NCBI GenBank assembly: GCA_947499545.1
Contig: CANMOZ010000012.1
Location: 1-64,000 of the forward strand
Reading direction: 5' to 3'
DNA length: 64,000 nt
DNA from: an uncultured Saccharospirillaceae bacterium
Lineage (GTDB): Bacteria; Pseudomonadota; Gammaproteobacteria; Pseudomonadales; Oceanobacteraceae
Shown here: piece after piece, positions 32,632-42,710 of the stretch
Position numbering within the stretch: position 1 is the first letter of the stretch
Layout of the letters: every line of letters starts with the position of its first letter
Notes under the pieces: generated by a model
Database searches by the model: none
The model's input: the letters and a program-made list of their open reading frames with translations, nothing else
Told to the model about the DNA's origin: nothing
Made by a program: the position numbers and the translations under genes

Positions 32632-35613
32632 CTAGCGAAAGGCCGCTATTAAGGTTTCAAAAATACTTTGTGCCACCTGAATAACCTGTGCGGAGGCGTT
32701 ATACCCCAGCTCATACTGAATCAACTTAGCTGCTTCCTCATCCAAATTAACGCCAGATAAGCTGCTAACGGCCTGTTCGGACTGTCTGAACAAGGTTTCT
32801 GCTGCTTCCTTGCTTATTTGAGCACGGCTGGTAACAGAGCCAACGCTTTCTACTAACTGCGCATAGGATTCGCTCAGGGTTGCACTGCCATTCACGGCAT
32901 CACGAGTGGTTATGCCGCTCAATTCAAGTCCATTACGATTATCAGCAGTCGCATTGGCGTTGAAATTGACCGTAAATTCATTGCCCGCTTTCGGTTCACC
33001 TTCCACTTCAACGTTAAATCCAAAATACAGCGGCTCTCCTACCGGCTCGACCGGAAATAAATTACTGCCAGGTGGCTCTATTTCCATCCGATAGTTCGGA
33101 TCAGTCACCACTTTTATTTGCCCGCCCATTGTGAGTTTTTCGCTGCCATTTGGGCCCGTTCCACTTAAAGGTAAACGCTGCTGAAAACTGATATTTCCCC
33201 TCTCATCAATTTCAACATCGATTTCGCCTTGAAACACTAAACCACTGTTTTCAATTTGTGTCTGAATTTCATTAAGCACATCGGCGCCTGTTGCATGATT
33301 CCCCGTTAGCTCAATTGAAAAAGTGCCTTGCCCAGGCATTTCAAATTCCCAGGTGTATGGCCCGCCTTCACTAAAATCAAACCCTTCAAACTCGCTCAAA
33401 TTCGACGGCAGTGACTCACCGGTCATGGTCATCTCAACATCTTGTCCGTTTGATGCTCTAAAACCATCACCAGGATCGCCTGATACTTCAATACTTAAAT
33501 CCTCACCATTGAGTGCAATAATGGTAACCTTGCCGCCATCACTTTTTGCGATAATGCCTTGATCTTGGAAATCAAAATTGGCATTAATCCGATCCGCCAA
33601 GAAATCGGCCGTTACCGGATCAGGAACCGTTTCAGGATACCCACTTTCGTATTTCACCTGATTTGAGCCCAATGTATCCGTTAAAGTAATGCCATTAAGG
33701 CTAAACGTCATATTTTGAAAAGGGGCCGCATCCCCTTCAAAATCTGACAATTGCAGGGTTGTGCGCCCATAGGCTTCGATCCCCTCTCTTTCGCTCAACA
33801 GCCGCGCCGCTTCTCTCGCTGACGAATTGGCGGGTATGGTTAACAACGGCTGCGGATACGACTGCAAGAATTCAGGGTCATCACGCGTGATGATAATACG
33901 TTCCGGGAAAAAGCCATTGGTCGGGGTAACCGTTGCCGCTGGCGCTGGAGGTTGATAGACGGCTCTACTTGGTAAAACGCCTCCATAACTGGTGAACGCC
34001 GTTTTGCCTTGATCTAAAGGGAGCATTGTGTTTGCAATGCCCGGAACGAAGGGCTGGTTCATTAAAGGGGGAAACAAAGGCACCGGATTACCTGGATCGG
34101 AATTATCAAAAACATCGTAGGTTGTATCCGAATTAAATCGAATCAATAAAGGAGGAGACAGCTCGCCACTTGTAGCAAAAATGCTGGTAGTAACATCCGT
34201 CACTTTGCCTGGGCGAATCAATGCATTCCCTTCATTCCCTAAAGCCGCTTGTGTTTCGATGGGTGAAGCAACGGCAACTTCCTCAGGTACATTAAGCGCT
34301 TTTTCTAGATCTCGCGCTCCGAAGCGCGTTGGCATCAGCAAAAAACGATCGCCTTGCTGAAAAGAGCCTCTTTCCATATTAAGAGTCACACCATCGAACT
34401 CAAACCGTTCTGGCCTTTCCCCAGATAAGGCCGTTTTGAGAACTTCTGCGTTATCCGACAAACGCGTAATCCTAAACACATTATCACCGGGCCCAATAAA
34501 ATCGACTACGTACTCTGTATCTTGCAACTCATTGACGTTAGATATGTCCAAACTAACGACTCTATCTTGTGGTTCAGCGTTTTCATCATCCCCTAACACC
34601 CTACCCAAGGTGCTGGAACGCATGTTAACCGATTCAAAAAAATCGTTTCCTGGGCTTCCATTTAAATCGATGCCGAGCCGATGCTGTGCGTTAAAGGTTT
34701 CCGTCATTACGATGGCTAAGCGGCCTAATTGATTTAATGTGGGGTCCAACACTTCTTCACGAAACTCAAGAATGCCTCCAAGCTCACCCCCAACAATATC
34801 TTCCGTGACATTTTGAATTAACTCCCCCTTAGTGAAAAACAAATCCATTCGGCTTGGATCCAGATCCCCATTGTCGACTTTTAATCGATTAAAATCTTGT
34901 CCAACAACCAAACTCTGCCCATTTCCAATAGACACGTTTACCGTTAGATTGTCTTGTTCAGATACACTTACGGCTACTTTCTCAGACAGCTCTCTTAACA
35001 GTCGATCTCGCTCATCCAGCAAATCTGGTGGTGCACCGCCCGCCCCTTCTGAGTTTTTTGCAGTTAGCAACCCGTTTAATTCCGCTATTGACTCAGCCAG
35101 TGTCGAGATTTCTTCTGCTAACACGGTCATTTGCCCGTTAATAATGGCATTTTGAGCATCCAATCGATCGTAGATAGCATTAAATCGATCAACCATCCCT
35201 TCCCCTTCACTGATAAACACCTGACGGGCTGGGGTAGAACTAGGATCGTCATTGACTTTTTCTAATGCACTAAAAAAGGATTCTAATACGGGTTGAATGC
35301 CTGTACCTTCATCCGCCAGCAAACTGTCGATAGAAGCCGCACTGTCTGACAAAGCTTCGAAATGATTAACATTGGTTAAATCTTTTCGTAACTGCGCGAC
35401 AAGAAACTCATCATGAATGCGTTCAACTTGACGTACGCGTACCCCCGCTCCCATCCAGTTACCGCCTCTGAACAGTGGGTCGTTGGGTTGAAACAATACA
35501 CGCTGCCTGGAATAACCTTCCGTATCGGTATTCGCTATATTGTGTCCCGTTACAGCCAGCGCTGATTGATGCACTCTCAATCCAGTCACGCCAATATTAA
35601 TCAAACTCGGCAT
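32632..35613 (-). CDS. flgK: Flagellar hook-associated protein 1, unusually long
   Basis: The ends are canonical: the N-terminus (INIGVTGLRVHQSALAVTGHN, then NTDTEGYSRQRV) and the C-terminal coiled coil (GVNLDEEAAKLIQYELGYNAS). At 993 residues it is far longer than the roughly 550-680 residues usual for FlgK. The extra sequence, about residues 340-860, is acidic, Gly/Asn/Pro-rich and beta-type, so it should project from the hook-filament junction as extra surface domains. It is exported through the flagellar channel. The gene lies between flgJ and flgL with short gaps. Confidence 0.94.
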   Translation of the reverse strand: MPSLINIGVTGLRVHQSALAVTGHNIANTDTEGYSRQRVLFQPNDPLFRGGNWMGAGVRVRQVERIHDEFLVAQLRKDLTNVNHFEALSDSAASIDSLLADEGTGIQPVLESFFSALEKVNDDPSSTPARQVFISEGEGMVDRFNAIYDRLDAQNAIINGQMTVLAEEISTLAESIAELNGLLTAKNSEGAGGAPPDLLDERDRLLRELSEKVAVSVSEQDNLTVNVSIGNGQSLVVGQDFNRLKVDNGDLDPSRMDLFFTKGELIQNVTEDIVGGELGGILEFREEVLDPTLNQLGRLAIVMTETFNAQHRLGIDLNGSPGNDFFESVNMRSSTLGRVLGDDENAEPQDRVVSLDISNVNELQDTEYVVDFIGPGDNVFRITRLSDNAEVLKTALSGERPERFEFDGVTLNMERGSFQQGDRFLLMPTRFGARDLEKALNVPEEVAVASPIETQAALGNEGNALIRPGKVTDVTTSIFATSGELSPPLLIRFNSDTTYDVFDNSDPGNPVPLFPPLMNQPFVPGIANTMLPLDQGKTAFTSYGGVLPSRAVYQPPAPAATVTPTNGFFPERIIITRDDPEFLQSYPQPLLTIPANSSAREAARLLSEREGIEAYGRTTLQLSDFEGDAAPFQNMTFSLNGITLTDTLGSNQVKYESGYPETVPDPVTADFLADRINANFDFQDQGIIAKSDGGKVTIIALNGEDLSIEVSGDPGDGFRASNGQDVEMTMTGESLPSNLSEFEGFDFSEGGPYTWEFEMPGQGTFSIELTGNHATGADVLNEIQTQIENSGLVFQGEIDVEIDERGNISFQQRLPLSGTGPNGSEKLTMGGQIKVVTDPNYRMEIEPPGSNLFPVEPVGEPLYFGFNVEVEGEPKAGNEFTVNFNANATADNRNGLELSGITTRDAVNGSATLSESYAQLVESVGSVTSRAQISKEAAETLFRQSEQAVSSLSGVNLDEEAAKLIQYELGYNASAQVIQVAQSIFETLIAAFR

Positions 35614-35646
35614 GTCATAACCCTCTTGATGGACGCCCCCTTAACC

Positions 35647-36825
35647 TCAAAGGTCTTGGTGATCAGGAACATCGACCCAACGCGTAAAAGCATCGCTACT
35701 CGCGATGCGTGTAATTTTCCGTGCATAATCTGGGTCTGTCGCGTAGCCCCCTTGCTGCAGCCCTTTCGCAAACCCTTCAACGTCTTCTGCAGCAATGGCC
35801 TGCTCATATCGAGGTGATTTAGACAAAAAAGCAACGTAGTCTTTAAAGGTTTCAGACAAAGATTCGTATTGCCTGAACTGAGCGGTCATTCTCTGTGGGA
35901 CGCCTTGTTCAAACTCCAGCGTCCTCGAAGCCACCGATTTTCCTTGCCAACGTTGATCCGCTTTAATTCCAAACAAATTGAGACTGCTGTTGCCTTGGGC
36001 ATCCTTCATGATGTACTGCCCCCATCCTGTCTCTAATGCTGCTTGAGCTAATATGCCCTTTGGGCTGATGCCTAATAACTTGCCGGCTTGGCGCGCGTAA
36101 GGAAGCAGTGATTTGATAAAGGCTTCGGGACTTTCAAAACTGAGAGTGCCTTTTTGTTCAAGATTTTGAGTACCCACTTCTCCCGAATGACGGGTTTTTT
36201 GTGCCCTATCGCTCGCTCCACTGCTTGGAATTGACTGTCTCCACTCTGTAACTTGCTCACTCGTTCTGTCCACAATTGCACTCGGAACGTTTTGCCGGCC
36301 AGTGATAGGGACTGTATCGGCAGATTCCGTCATTTGTTGAGCCTGCTGATGCTTTTGGGCTTGTATCGCATAATTGGGGTTCAAAGCGACTCGACTTTCG
36401 GAGAGCTTATGGTCAAGATTTAATGGCTTATCAGACGGCAAATACTCACGTACCATTTGTTTGTAAAAAGTGTCTGCTAATCCAATTCCACGCTCTGAGA
36501 GACTTAACGCCATTTGGTCATCGTACATTTGTCGGAAAAATTTGCTTTCGTGACTGTCGAAGAGTCCTCCCGCACTCATGGTGTCGTTAACGCTTCGCAT
36601 ACTGGATAACATCATTTTCAATAAAATCGATTCAAACTGCTTGGCGACCTTTTTTAAAGCAGCGGTTTGGTCCGTTTGACCCATAGACTTAATTTGTTGC
36701 AACCCTGAAAGCTCGGTATAAAGCATTTCAGGGCTTGCTGACGCTCCCGACAACGACTGTGTCGATGATGGGTCAACCCCAGAACTCATTGGAGCGATGT
36801 TTCTTGTCATTAAGTTGGCATCCAT
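35647..36825 (-). CDS. flgJ: Flagellar rod assembly protein/muramidase
   Basis: The 392-residue protein joins a rod-binding N-terminal domain (about 50-135: ILLKMMLSSMRSVND, FFRQMYDDQMALSLSERGIG) to a C-terminal glucosaminidase domain (about 225-385). The latter has GILAQAALETGWGQYI with the catalytic Glu, and NLFGIKADQRW. A long Gln/Ser/Thr linker lies between. FlgJ opens the peptidoglycan for the growing rod. It is the first gene of flgJ-flgK-flgL here. The usual flgB-flgI genes are not upstream, so the trio must have its own promoter in 36826-37080. Confidence 0.95.
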   Translation of the reverse strand: MDANLMTRNIAPMSSGVDPSSTQSLSGASASPEMLYTELSGLQQIKSMGQTDQTAALKKVAKQFESILLKMMLSSMRSVNDTMSAGGLFDSHESKFFRQMYDDQMALSLSERGIGLADTFYKQMVREYLPSDKPLNLDHKLSESRVALNPNYAIQAQKHQQAQQMTESADTVPITGRQNVPSAIVDRTSEQVTEWRQSIPSSGASDRAQKTRHSGEVGTQNLEQKGTLSFESPEAFIKSLLPYARQAGKLLGISPKGILAQAALETGWGQYIMKDAQGNSSLNLFGIKADQRWQGKSVASRTLEFEQGVPQRMTAQFRQYESLSETFKDYVAFLSKSPRYEQAIAAEDVEGFAKGLQQGGYATDPDYARKITRIASSDAFTRWVDVPDHQDL

Positions 36826-37099
36826 AAACCACCCTCTTTATGGGGCACTGATTTCCTATTGACCTGCATCAGTTCAAGCCGTATGCCACCCATTTTTATC
36901 AGGTAATGCCTGGGGGCTTTAAGACGTTCATACCTACATCGGCAGCAGGTTGCCGCTACTTGCGGATGAATCCAGGCAGGTGATTTTGGTGCTGGCTTTG
37001 ACTTTTTATAAGCAAAATTTCACGGTGAGGCTTACAAGAATGTGCAATACTGAGCCTCAGCTTTGCTGAAGCCATTGTCGATTGACGAGAGGGACCCCA

Positions 37100-37663
37100 A
37101 TGCTTCGACCCTTCCCCAATGAATGGATACTCAAGGCCAATGAATGGGACTTAGCTCTATGTGAAGCCCTTAATCATTGGGGCCAATTCAAATACGTTCG
37201 ATCCACTTTCGGCTTATTCAGTCGCCTAGGTGACGGTGCTTTTTGGTATGGACTCATACTCGCCCTACCACTCATTTACGGTTGGTATGGCTTTTGGGTT
37301 GCCTTATTATCCTTTTTCTCAGGCTCTCTCTGCATGAGCGCCTATAAAGCCATCAAAAGGCACTATGGGCGCGAACGCCCCTTCGTTACCTGGAAATCCA
37401 TAACGCCTTATATCGTCCCACTAGATCGCTACAGTTTCCCATCTGGACACACCATGAACGCCGTACACTGTGCGCTGTTGGTAGGTTATTTTCTACCTGA
37501 GCTGACACCACTTTTAATGGTAATGGTCTCAGGGATCGCTCTTTCTCGTGTCATTCTGGGCATGCACTATCCAAGCGATGTCATCCTGGGAGGATTGTTT
37601 GGCACTTTTCTGGCTATAACAACCCTAGGAATGCTGTACAGTCTGTCTCATATCAGCCAGTAA
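37100..37663 (+). CDS. PAP2-family membrane phosphatase
   Basis: The start is the ATG at 37100 with AGGG upstream; a TTG at 37082 is in frame. The 187-residue protein has about five membrane helices and the three PAP2 motifs: KRHYGRERP, SFPSGHTMNA and SRVILGMHYPSDV. These enzymes remove phosphate from lipids such as undecaprenyl diphosphate, phosphatidic acid or phosphatidylglycerol phosphate; which one cannot be told. It is a single gene divergent from flgJ, next to a surface-sugar operon on the other strand. Confidence 0.88.
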   Translation: MLRPFPNEWILKANEWDLALCEALNHWGQFKYVRSTFGLFSRLGDGAFWYGLILALPLIYGWYGFWVALLSFFSGSLCMSAYKAIKRHYGRERPFVTWKSITPYIVPLDRYSFPSGHTMNAVHCALLVGYFLPELTPLLMVMVSGIALSRVILGMHYPSDVILGGLFGTFLAITTLGMLYSLSHISQ

Positions 37664-37689
37664 AATAACAATAAAGAAGTCACTTGCGT

Positions 37690-38346
37690 TCATTCTTTCT
37701 TGCTACCAATTGACTTCATGATTTCGAAAGCATTATCCATCGCCTTCTCCAGATTCTCTTCCATGACTAATCGTTGTTTAAAATAAGTGTAAACGGGTGT
37801 GCTCTGAGAATTGTACAAATTCAGATAGGACTGGTTAATCTTGCCTGAGGCAATTTTGCCTAACGTAAAACGCAATTGCTCTAGTTGTCCATCATCGTAA
37901 ACAGGTAAGCGCTTTGGCTCTACTCGCAGCATGGTTCTTATTTTCTGCACCACGACATCAATATCAACGGACTGAGTTGAGTTTTCTAAATACCCATCTG
38001 ATACCTCAACAAAGTCCATACGACACTTGTGCAATGCATTATCCCGAACATTCCAGGAACTAAAACTGGATAAGATTTTTTGAGCGTTCGTTCGCGCAAC
38101 GGCTGGCCGTTTTAATTCAATGTTATTCCTAATAACACGATCAATATCCGTTAATTGGCGATGCAGTTTATTGAAAAGAGCTTTGCATTCCATTTTCTTA
38201 CGACTGACGGTTTGCAAGTCGGTCACTTGGACTTTTGCTTTACTGATTTCTGTTTCTGCTATTTGTTGCTGGCTGCCTTGCGTAAAATACCAATACCCTC
38301 CAGCAATCAATACTCCTGCTACAAGAATGATGACCCCTTGCCTCAT
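37690..38346 (-). CDS. Membrane-anchored periplasmic protein, unknown
   Basis: The start is taken as the ATG at 38346, with AGGGG seven bases upstream. The 218-residue protein has one N-terminal anchor (GVIILVAGVLIAGGYWYF) and a helical, basic periplasmic domain. Two Cys (MECKALF, HKCRMDF) may pair. I do not recognise a family. It is on the same strand as kdsB but 236 bases away, across a 12-bp inverted repeat, so it probably has its own promoter. Confidence 0.7.
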   Translation of the reverse strand: MRQGVIILVAGVLIAGGYWYFTQGSQQQIAETEISKAKVQVTDLQTVSRKKMECKALFNKLHRQLTDIDRVIRNNIELKRPAVARTNAQKILSSFSSWNVRDNALHKCRMDFVEVSDGYLENSTQSVDIDVVVQKIRTMLRVEPKRLPVYDDGQLEQLRFTLGKIASGKINQSYLNLYNSQSTPVYTYFKQRLVMEENLEKAMDNAFEIMKSIGSKKE

Positions 38347-38492
38347 AAAAAAACCCCTCAATTGTACGTAATCACAAACCCCTCCCCGTAGAGAGCTGAG
38401 CTCAGTCTACTTGCTCTCTCAACAAGGGCAGGTAGTGTTTTTGTAGCAATGTGATGAGATCTGCAGGACAAATGCCAAGGCTGTCTTATATG

Positions 38493-38522
38493 GATGAGTA
38501 GCTCATTAAAGAGCTACTCATC
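38493..38522. terminator. 12-bp perfect hairpin downstream of kdsB
   Basis: GATGAGTAGCTC (38493-38504) and GAGCTACTCATC (38511-38522) pair perfectly around a 6-base loop (ATTAAA). It lies 60 bases past the kdsB stop. Neither side has a T tract, so it may be a terminator of an unusual kind, an RNA-stability stem or a protein-binding palindrome. Confidence 0.45.
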
Positions 38523-38581
38523 ATGTGACGTGTAAAGGATTTTAGCCGTGCGGACGGGCACCGATTGATTCAAGCGTATTA

Positions 38582-39385
38582 TCAATCCGTCTTTTTAGCT
38601 AACAGCGCCTTCACTCTTTCAAGGTCTTCAGGGGTATCCACTCCATGAGGTGGCGCATGCTGTATAATCCCCATATGAATTCTCGTGCCATAAAAAAGCG
38701 CCCGCAACTGCTCAAGTGATTCTGCTTGCTCAAGACCTGTCGGTTGCATATTTTGATAATCACGTAAAAAACTGACCCGATATGCATACATTCCAATGTG
38801 TCTTAAAACAGGCGCTGTATTGGGCAAACTGCTCGTTTCAAGTTTCATAGAATCACAAGGGTAAGTGTCGCGACTCCATGGAATGGGCGCTCGACTAAAA
38901 TACAGAGCGTATCCACTTTGATCACATACAACTTTAACAATATTGGGGTTGAAAACGTCCTCAATCACGCTCAACGGAGTCGCAAGAGAAGCAATACCGG
39001 CTTTTGGATGATCAGCCAAATTGGTCGCAACCATTTGAATCAGTTCAACGGGAATAAGCGGCTCATCCCCCTGGAGGTTGACGACAATACTATCGTTGGA
39101 CCAACCTTCATGTTCAACCACCTCAGCAAGTCTCTCAGTGCCATTCTCATGATCTTCACGAGTCATCAAAGCTTTAGCACCAAATTGATTGGCGCATTCC
39201 AAAATGGCTTCATGGTCCGTTGCGATGACGACTTCATCTGCACCCGCCTGCAACGCTAAATCATAAACCCGTTGTAACATGGGCTTACCTGCAATGTCCT
39301 TTAAGGGCTTCCCTGGCAAACGGCTGCTGCTATATCGTGCGGGTATGACAATTTTGTAAGATAGTTTTTCCAATGCCACATTCAC
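38582..39385 (-). CDS. kdsB: CMP-KDO synthetase (3-deoxy-manno-octulosonate cytidylyltransferase)
   Basis: The 267-residue enzyme activates KDO with CTP for the lipopolysaccharide inner core. The nucleotide-binding start is [22 protein letters not shown]. Other family features are [33 protein letters not shown] and [12 protein letters not shown], followed by [15 protein letters not shown] and [10 protein letters not shown] near the end. It follows kdsC by 47 bases, giving the order manC-kdsC-kdsB. All three serve surface polysaccharide synthesis. Confidence 0.96.
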   Translation of the reverse strand: MNVALEKLSYKIVIPARYSSSRLPGKPLKDIAGKPMLQRVYDLALQAGADEVVIATDHEAILECANQFGAKALMTREDHENGTERLAEVVEHEGWSNDSIVVNLQGDEPLIPVELIQMVATNLADHPKAGIASLATPLSVIEDVFNPNIVKVVCDQSGYALYFSRAPIPWSRDTYPCDSMKLETSSLPNTAPVLRHIGMYAYRVSFLRDYQNMQPTGLEQAESLEQLRALFYGTRIHMGIIQHAPPHGVDTPEDLERVKALLAKKTD

Positions 39386-39432
39386 TCTGTTTATACGTCT
39401 CAGCTTTTCACAGTCAACACGAGAAAGTTGAA

Positions 39433-40035
39433 CTACTGCTTGGATTTATTAAGATAACCTTGCTCTTCAAACTCAGGTTGCCGGCCAACCTGATAGGCTT
39501 GCTCAAGTGACATTTGAGTACTCAGCAATGCATCCGCCACTTCCCGGGCAACACCCTTACCTCCAGCTAACTCTGTCACATGATGCGCTTTTTGTTTCAC
39601 AATGGGGTGAGCATCCGCCGGTGCAATAAATAGCCCCACATCATCCATGACGTTCATATCAATAACATCATCACCCACAAAAGCGACTTTATCTGGTGAC
39701 AATGAAAGATTCTGACTCAGTGCAATCAACTGCGCTTTTTTGTCTTTTGTACCAGGAAAAAAATGCTGTATCCCAAGATCCGTCATCCTTTTTTGCAATG
39801 GCATGGATGATTTTGCCGAAATGACCGCAACTTCGATTCCTTGAGTTCGCAGCAGTTTAATACCGACGCCATCTTTAACGTTAAACCCTTTCAGCACCTC
39901 ACCTTCGGCCCCATAATAGAGGCGGCCATCGGTCAGCACACCGTCGATATCCAATACTAACAAACGAATGCCCTTAGCCACTTGATGCAAGGACTTTGGA
40001 AAAGGCTTACCTAATCCATCATAACTCTCAAGCAT
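39433..40035 (-). CDS. kdsC: KDO-8-phosphate phosphatase (HAD family)
   Basis: The open frame reaches 40149 inside manC, but the start is placed at the ATG at 40035, which has GGAGAAGAA directly upstream. The resulting 200-residue protein has the HAD motifs [15 protein letters not shown] (nucleophile Asp), VAVISAKSS, and [14 protein letters not shown]. The sequence [21 protein letters not shown] is the substrate region of KdsC. It releases KDO from KDO-8-phosphate as a homotetramer. Its end is 47 bases before kdsB, with which it forms consecutive pathway steps. Confidence 0.94.
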   Translation of the reverse strand: MLESYDGLGKPFPKSLHQVAKGIRLLVLDIDGVLTDGRLYYGAEGEVLKGFNVKDGVGIKLLRTQGIEVAVISAKSSMPLQKRMTDLGIQHFFPGTKDKKAQLIALSQNLSLSPDKVAFVGDDVIDMNVMDDVGLFIAPADAHPIVKQKAHHVTELAGGKGVAREVADALLSTQMSLEQAYQVGRQPEFEEQGYLNKSKQ

Positions 40036-40075
40036 TTCTTCTCCACTCAGCCTAGCTTGTATTTTTACAGGGCTT

Positions 40076-41512
40076 TCAAGAACGACCGTAAGCATCTTCA
40101 AAGCGTTCAATATCGTCTTCTCCCAAATAAGGGCCTGATTGCACTTCAATCATTTCTAATGGGATTTTGCCTGGGTTGATCAATTGATGGCGTTCGCCCA
40201 AGGGAATGTAAGTCGACTCGTTTTCACTCAGTAAAAACCGTTTGTCGCCACACTTGACCTCAGCCGTACCGGTCACAACGATCCAATGCTCAGCCCGATG
40301 ATGGTGTCGCTGCAACGACAGTTTTGCTCCCGGGTTCACAACAATGCGCTTCACCTTAAAGCGCTCAGCTTCATCAATGGTTTCATAATTACCCCAAGGC
40401 CTAAAATCACGGGTATGTACCAGGGCTTCAGAACGCTTCTCTCGATTAAGCTCGGCCACGATCGTTTTAATCTCTTGTGCGTGAGCCTTGTCAGCAACCA
40501 AAACGGCGTCAGGGGTATCTACAATCAACAGATCTTCGACTCCAATAGCAGCCACCAAGTGCTTGTCAGATCGAATGAAGTTATTCTTGCACCCAACCGC
40601 CTTTACATCTCCCAAAAGGACATTACCGGTCTCATCTTTCTCTCCCAGCTCCCAAAGAGAATTCCACGACCCTACATCGCTCCAACCCGCATCCATCTCA
40701 ACTACCGCTGCTCGTTGGGTGGGTTCCATGACCGCATAATCGACGGACACATTTGGACAGGCTTCAAATTCAGTCGCATCCACCTGAATAAATCCATACA
40801 CAGACTTAGCTTTTTCAACGGCTCTTTGACAGCATTCATATATGCCAGGCGAATGTTGTTTTAATTCTGCTAAGTAGCGTTTTGCACTCATGAGGAACAT
40901 ACCTGAATTCCACAAATAGTCCCCACTCTCAACAAATTGCTTAGCTCGCGTCGCATCAGGCTTTTCCGTAAACTGAACCACTTTTGAAACGCTACGAATC
41001 GGTGATGTCAGCTTGAGCGGTTCTCCTCTATGAATGTATCCATAGCCGGTTTCAGGGTACCCTGGAGAAATCCCAAAGGTCACCAACCAGTCTTCTTCAG
41101 CAGCAGACACTGCGATCTCAAGGGCTTCATGAAAGGGTTCTGTTTGCCTTATGTCATGATCAGCAGCCAACACCAACATTAGTCCCTCAGGGTCTTCTGA
41201 GATGACTTTAAAAGCGGCTAGCGCGATTGCCGGGGCGGTATTACGCCCGAAGGGCTCCAGGAGTATTCTTTCTGGCCCAATATCAAATCCTCGCAACTGC
41301 TCAGCTACCAGAAAACGGTGGTCCTGATTGCAGATCACCCAAGCATCCCCAATCGTGACGGGAGCACCCTGCAATCTTTCTAGGGTACTTTGCAAAAGGG
41401 TGCTTTGCTGAGAGACCAGATTTAGCAATTGTTTTGGATAAAGTTCTCTGGAAAGTGGCCACAACCTTGAACCTACACCGCCAGCCATTACTACTGGGTA
41501 GAGTTTCGTCAT
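40076..41512 (-). CDS. manC: Mannose-1-phosphate guanylyltransferase/mannose-6-phosphate isomerase
   Basis: The 478-residue bifunctional enzyme makes GDP-mannose for lipopolysaccharide or exopolysaccharide. The pyrophosphorylase domain (1-345) starts VVMAGGVGSRLWPLSRELYPKQ and contains EPFGRNTAPAIALAAF and FTEKPDATRA. The C-terminal cupin isomerase domain (about 355-470) has RPWGNYETID, LSLQRHHHRAEHWIVVTGTA and IPLGERHQLINPG. The architecture is that of AlgA/ManC. It is the first gene of the manC-kdsC-kdsB operon, with kdsC starting 40 bases after its stop. Confidence 0.95.
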   Translation of the reverse strand: MTKLYPVVMAGGVGSRLWPLSRELYPKQLLNLVSQQSTLLQSTLERLQGAPVTIGDAWVICNQDHRFLVAEQLRGFDIGPERILLEPFGRNTAPAIALAAFKVISEDPEGLMLVLAADHDIRQTEPFHEALEIAVSAAEEDWLVTFGISPGYPETGYGYIHRGEPLKLTSPIRSVSKVVQFTEKPDATRAKQFVESGDYLWNSGMFLMSAKRYLAELKQHSPGIYECCQRAVEKAKSVYGFIQVDATEFEACPNVSVDYAVMEPTQRAAVVEMDAGWSDVGSWNSLWELGEKDETGNVLLGDVKAVGCKNNFIRSDKHLVAAIGVEDLLIVDTPDAVLVADKAHAQEIKTIVAELNREKRSEALVHTRDFRPWGNYETIDEAERFKVKRIVVNPGAKLSLQRHHHRAEHWIVVTGTAEVKCGDKRFLLSENESTYIPLGERHQLINPGKIPLEMIEVQSGPYLGEDDIERFEDAYGRS

Positions 41513-41773
41513 GCCTTGTTCCTAATAGGTTACCGTCTTTGTCGGCTAGGTTAGCAAAATATGCTCTCTGGTAGTAGCTAAGCAAAGCGGCCTAATTGAT
41601 TTTACTTGTAAGTGACTTAAGCCTCTAAAACCACTCAGTTTTAGGTGATTTGGCTTTATCGAGAGACAGGAAGCTTCTATCAATGCTGCAATTCTTGACC
41701 TTAGACAAGCATATGGCCTGACACTTCAGCTAGACTCCCATTGGGATAATGCAACGGGTTGGGGGAACTTCGA

Positions 41774-42706
41774 ATGCTCAAATTGCAAAAACTTCTAGTG
41801 CTGATGGATCCATCCGTCGACAATCAGCCCGCGCTGAATCGAGCAAAAGAGCTTTCTGACGCCAGCAAAGCGCAGGTCCACTGCCTGAGCTTTGTATACA
41901 ACCACGCTTGCGAAGAAGGCATGTTTTCTGACGTGCAGTTCAGAGAAGATTTCAAGCGACTCCTCTTAGAAGAGCGTCAAAACTGGCTCGAAGACAAGGT
42001 TGCAACCACTGAGCTACAAGACAGCAGCACTGAAGTCCTTTGGTGTGAGCACGCATATGAAGCGGCTATTGCAGCTATGAATGAAGACGATTATGACCTG
42101 GTGATCCGGTCAGCCGCTTCCCACCACTCTCTTTTGGATCGTATTTTACCACATGAAGACTGGAACCTTTTAAGGCATGCGCCAGGCCCGGTATTGTTGG
42201 TGAAAAAACATCGCCAACAACATAAAAATCGGATTTTGTGTGCTGTTGATGCCACATCAAAAGAACCCGGACATATGGCCATCAATGATAACATCATGGC
42301 TTTGGGTGAGCAGTTTGCTGATCTAATAAATTCCGAACTGCATCTCATGAATGCCTTCCCTGTTGTCTCTGTTGCGTTCTCAATGCTGCCAGCGGTCTCT
42401 GTTCCCGATGACTTGCAGAGTTACGTCATGAAACAACATCAGAACGGCTGTGACCGCTTAGCAAAGCGCTATAACGTCCCTGAGAATCAGGTCCATTTAA
42501 TCGAAGGTGACCCAGGTGCTGCCATCGTCGATCAAGGCCAGTTCCTTGATGCAGACTTAATCATATTGGGCACCATTGCCCGAGAAGGCATGAAGGCTAT
42601 TCTGCTCGGCAATACTGCCGAGCAGGTCGTTGAACAAACGGATGCGGATGTCTTGGCCGTTAAACCGGAAGATGGAGTATCAGATCGCTGGGAAGATGAA
42701 ACCTAA
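41774..42706 (+). CDS. Tandem universal stress protein (UspE-like)
   Basis: The start is the ATG at 41774, with GGGGGA seven bases upstream; the frame opens at 41759. The 310-residue protein contains two Usp domains (about 1-150 and 155-300). The second has the ATP-binding pattern GTIAREGMKAILLGNTAEQVV. The first has a weaker version (SAASHHSLLDRILPHEDWNLL). Tandem Usp proteins of this length resemble UspE of Escherichia coli, linked to stress resistance, motility and adhesion. Its stop is four bases from the end of the convergent azoR. Confidence 0.88.
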   Translation: MLKLQKLLVLMDPSVDNQPALNRAKELSDASKAQVHCLSFVYNHACEEGMFSDVQFREDFKRLLLEERQNWLEDKVATTELQDSSTEVLWCEHAYEAAIAAMNEDDYDLVIRSAASHHSLLDRILPHEDWNLLRHAPGPVLLVKKHRQQHKNRILCAVDATSKEPGHMAINDNIMALGEQFADLINSELHLMNAFPVVSVAFSMLPAVSVPDDLQSYVMKQHQNGCDRLAKRYNVPENQVHLIEGDPGAAIVDQGQFLDADLIILGTIAREGMKAILLGNTAEQVVEQTDADVLAVKPEDGVSDRWEDET

Positions 42707-42710
42707 AGGT

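Noticed and set aside
36936-36963. Possible sigma-28 promoter for flgJKL on the minus strand (GCAAGTAG, 12 bases, GCCGATGT)
   Set aside because: The -10-like half is fair but the -35 half matches only about half of TAAAGTTT and the spacer is one base long.
40036-40149. Earlier start for kdsC
   Set aside because: The region is manC coding sequence; GGAGAAGAA precedes the ATG at 40035 and gives a normal-length KdsC.
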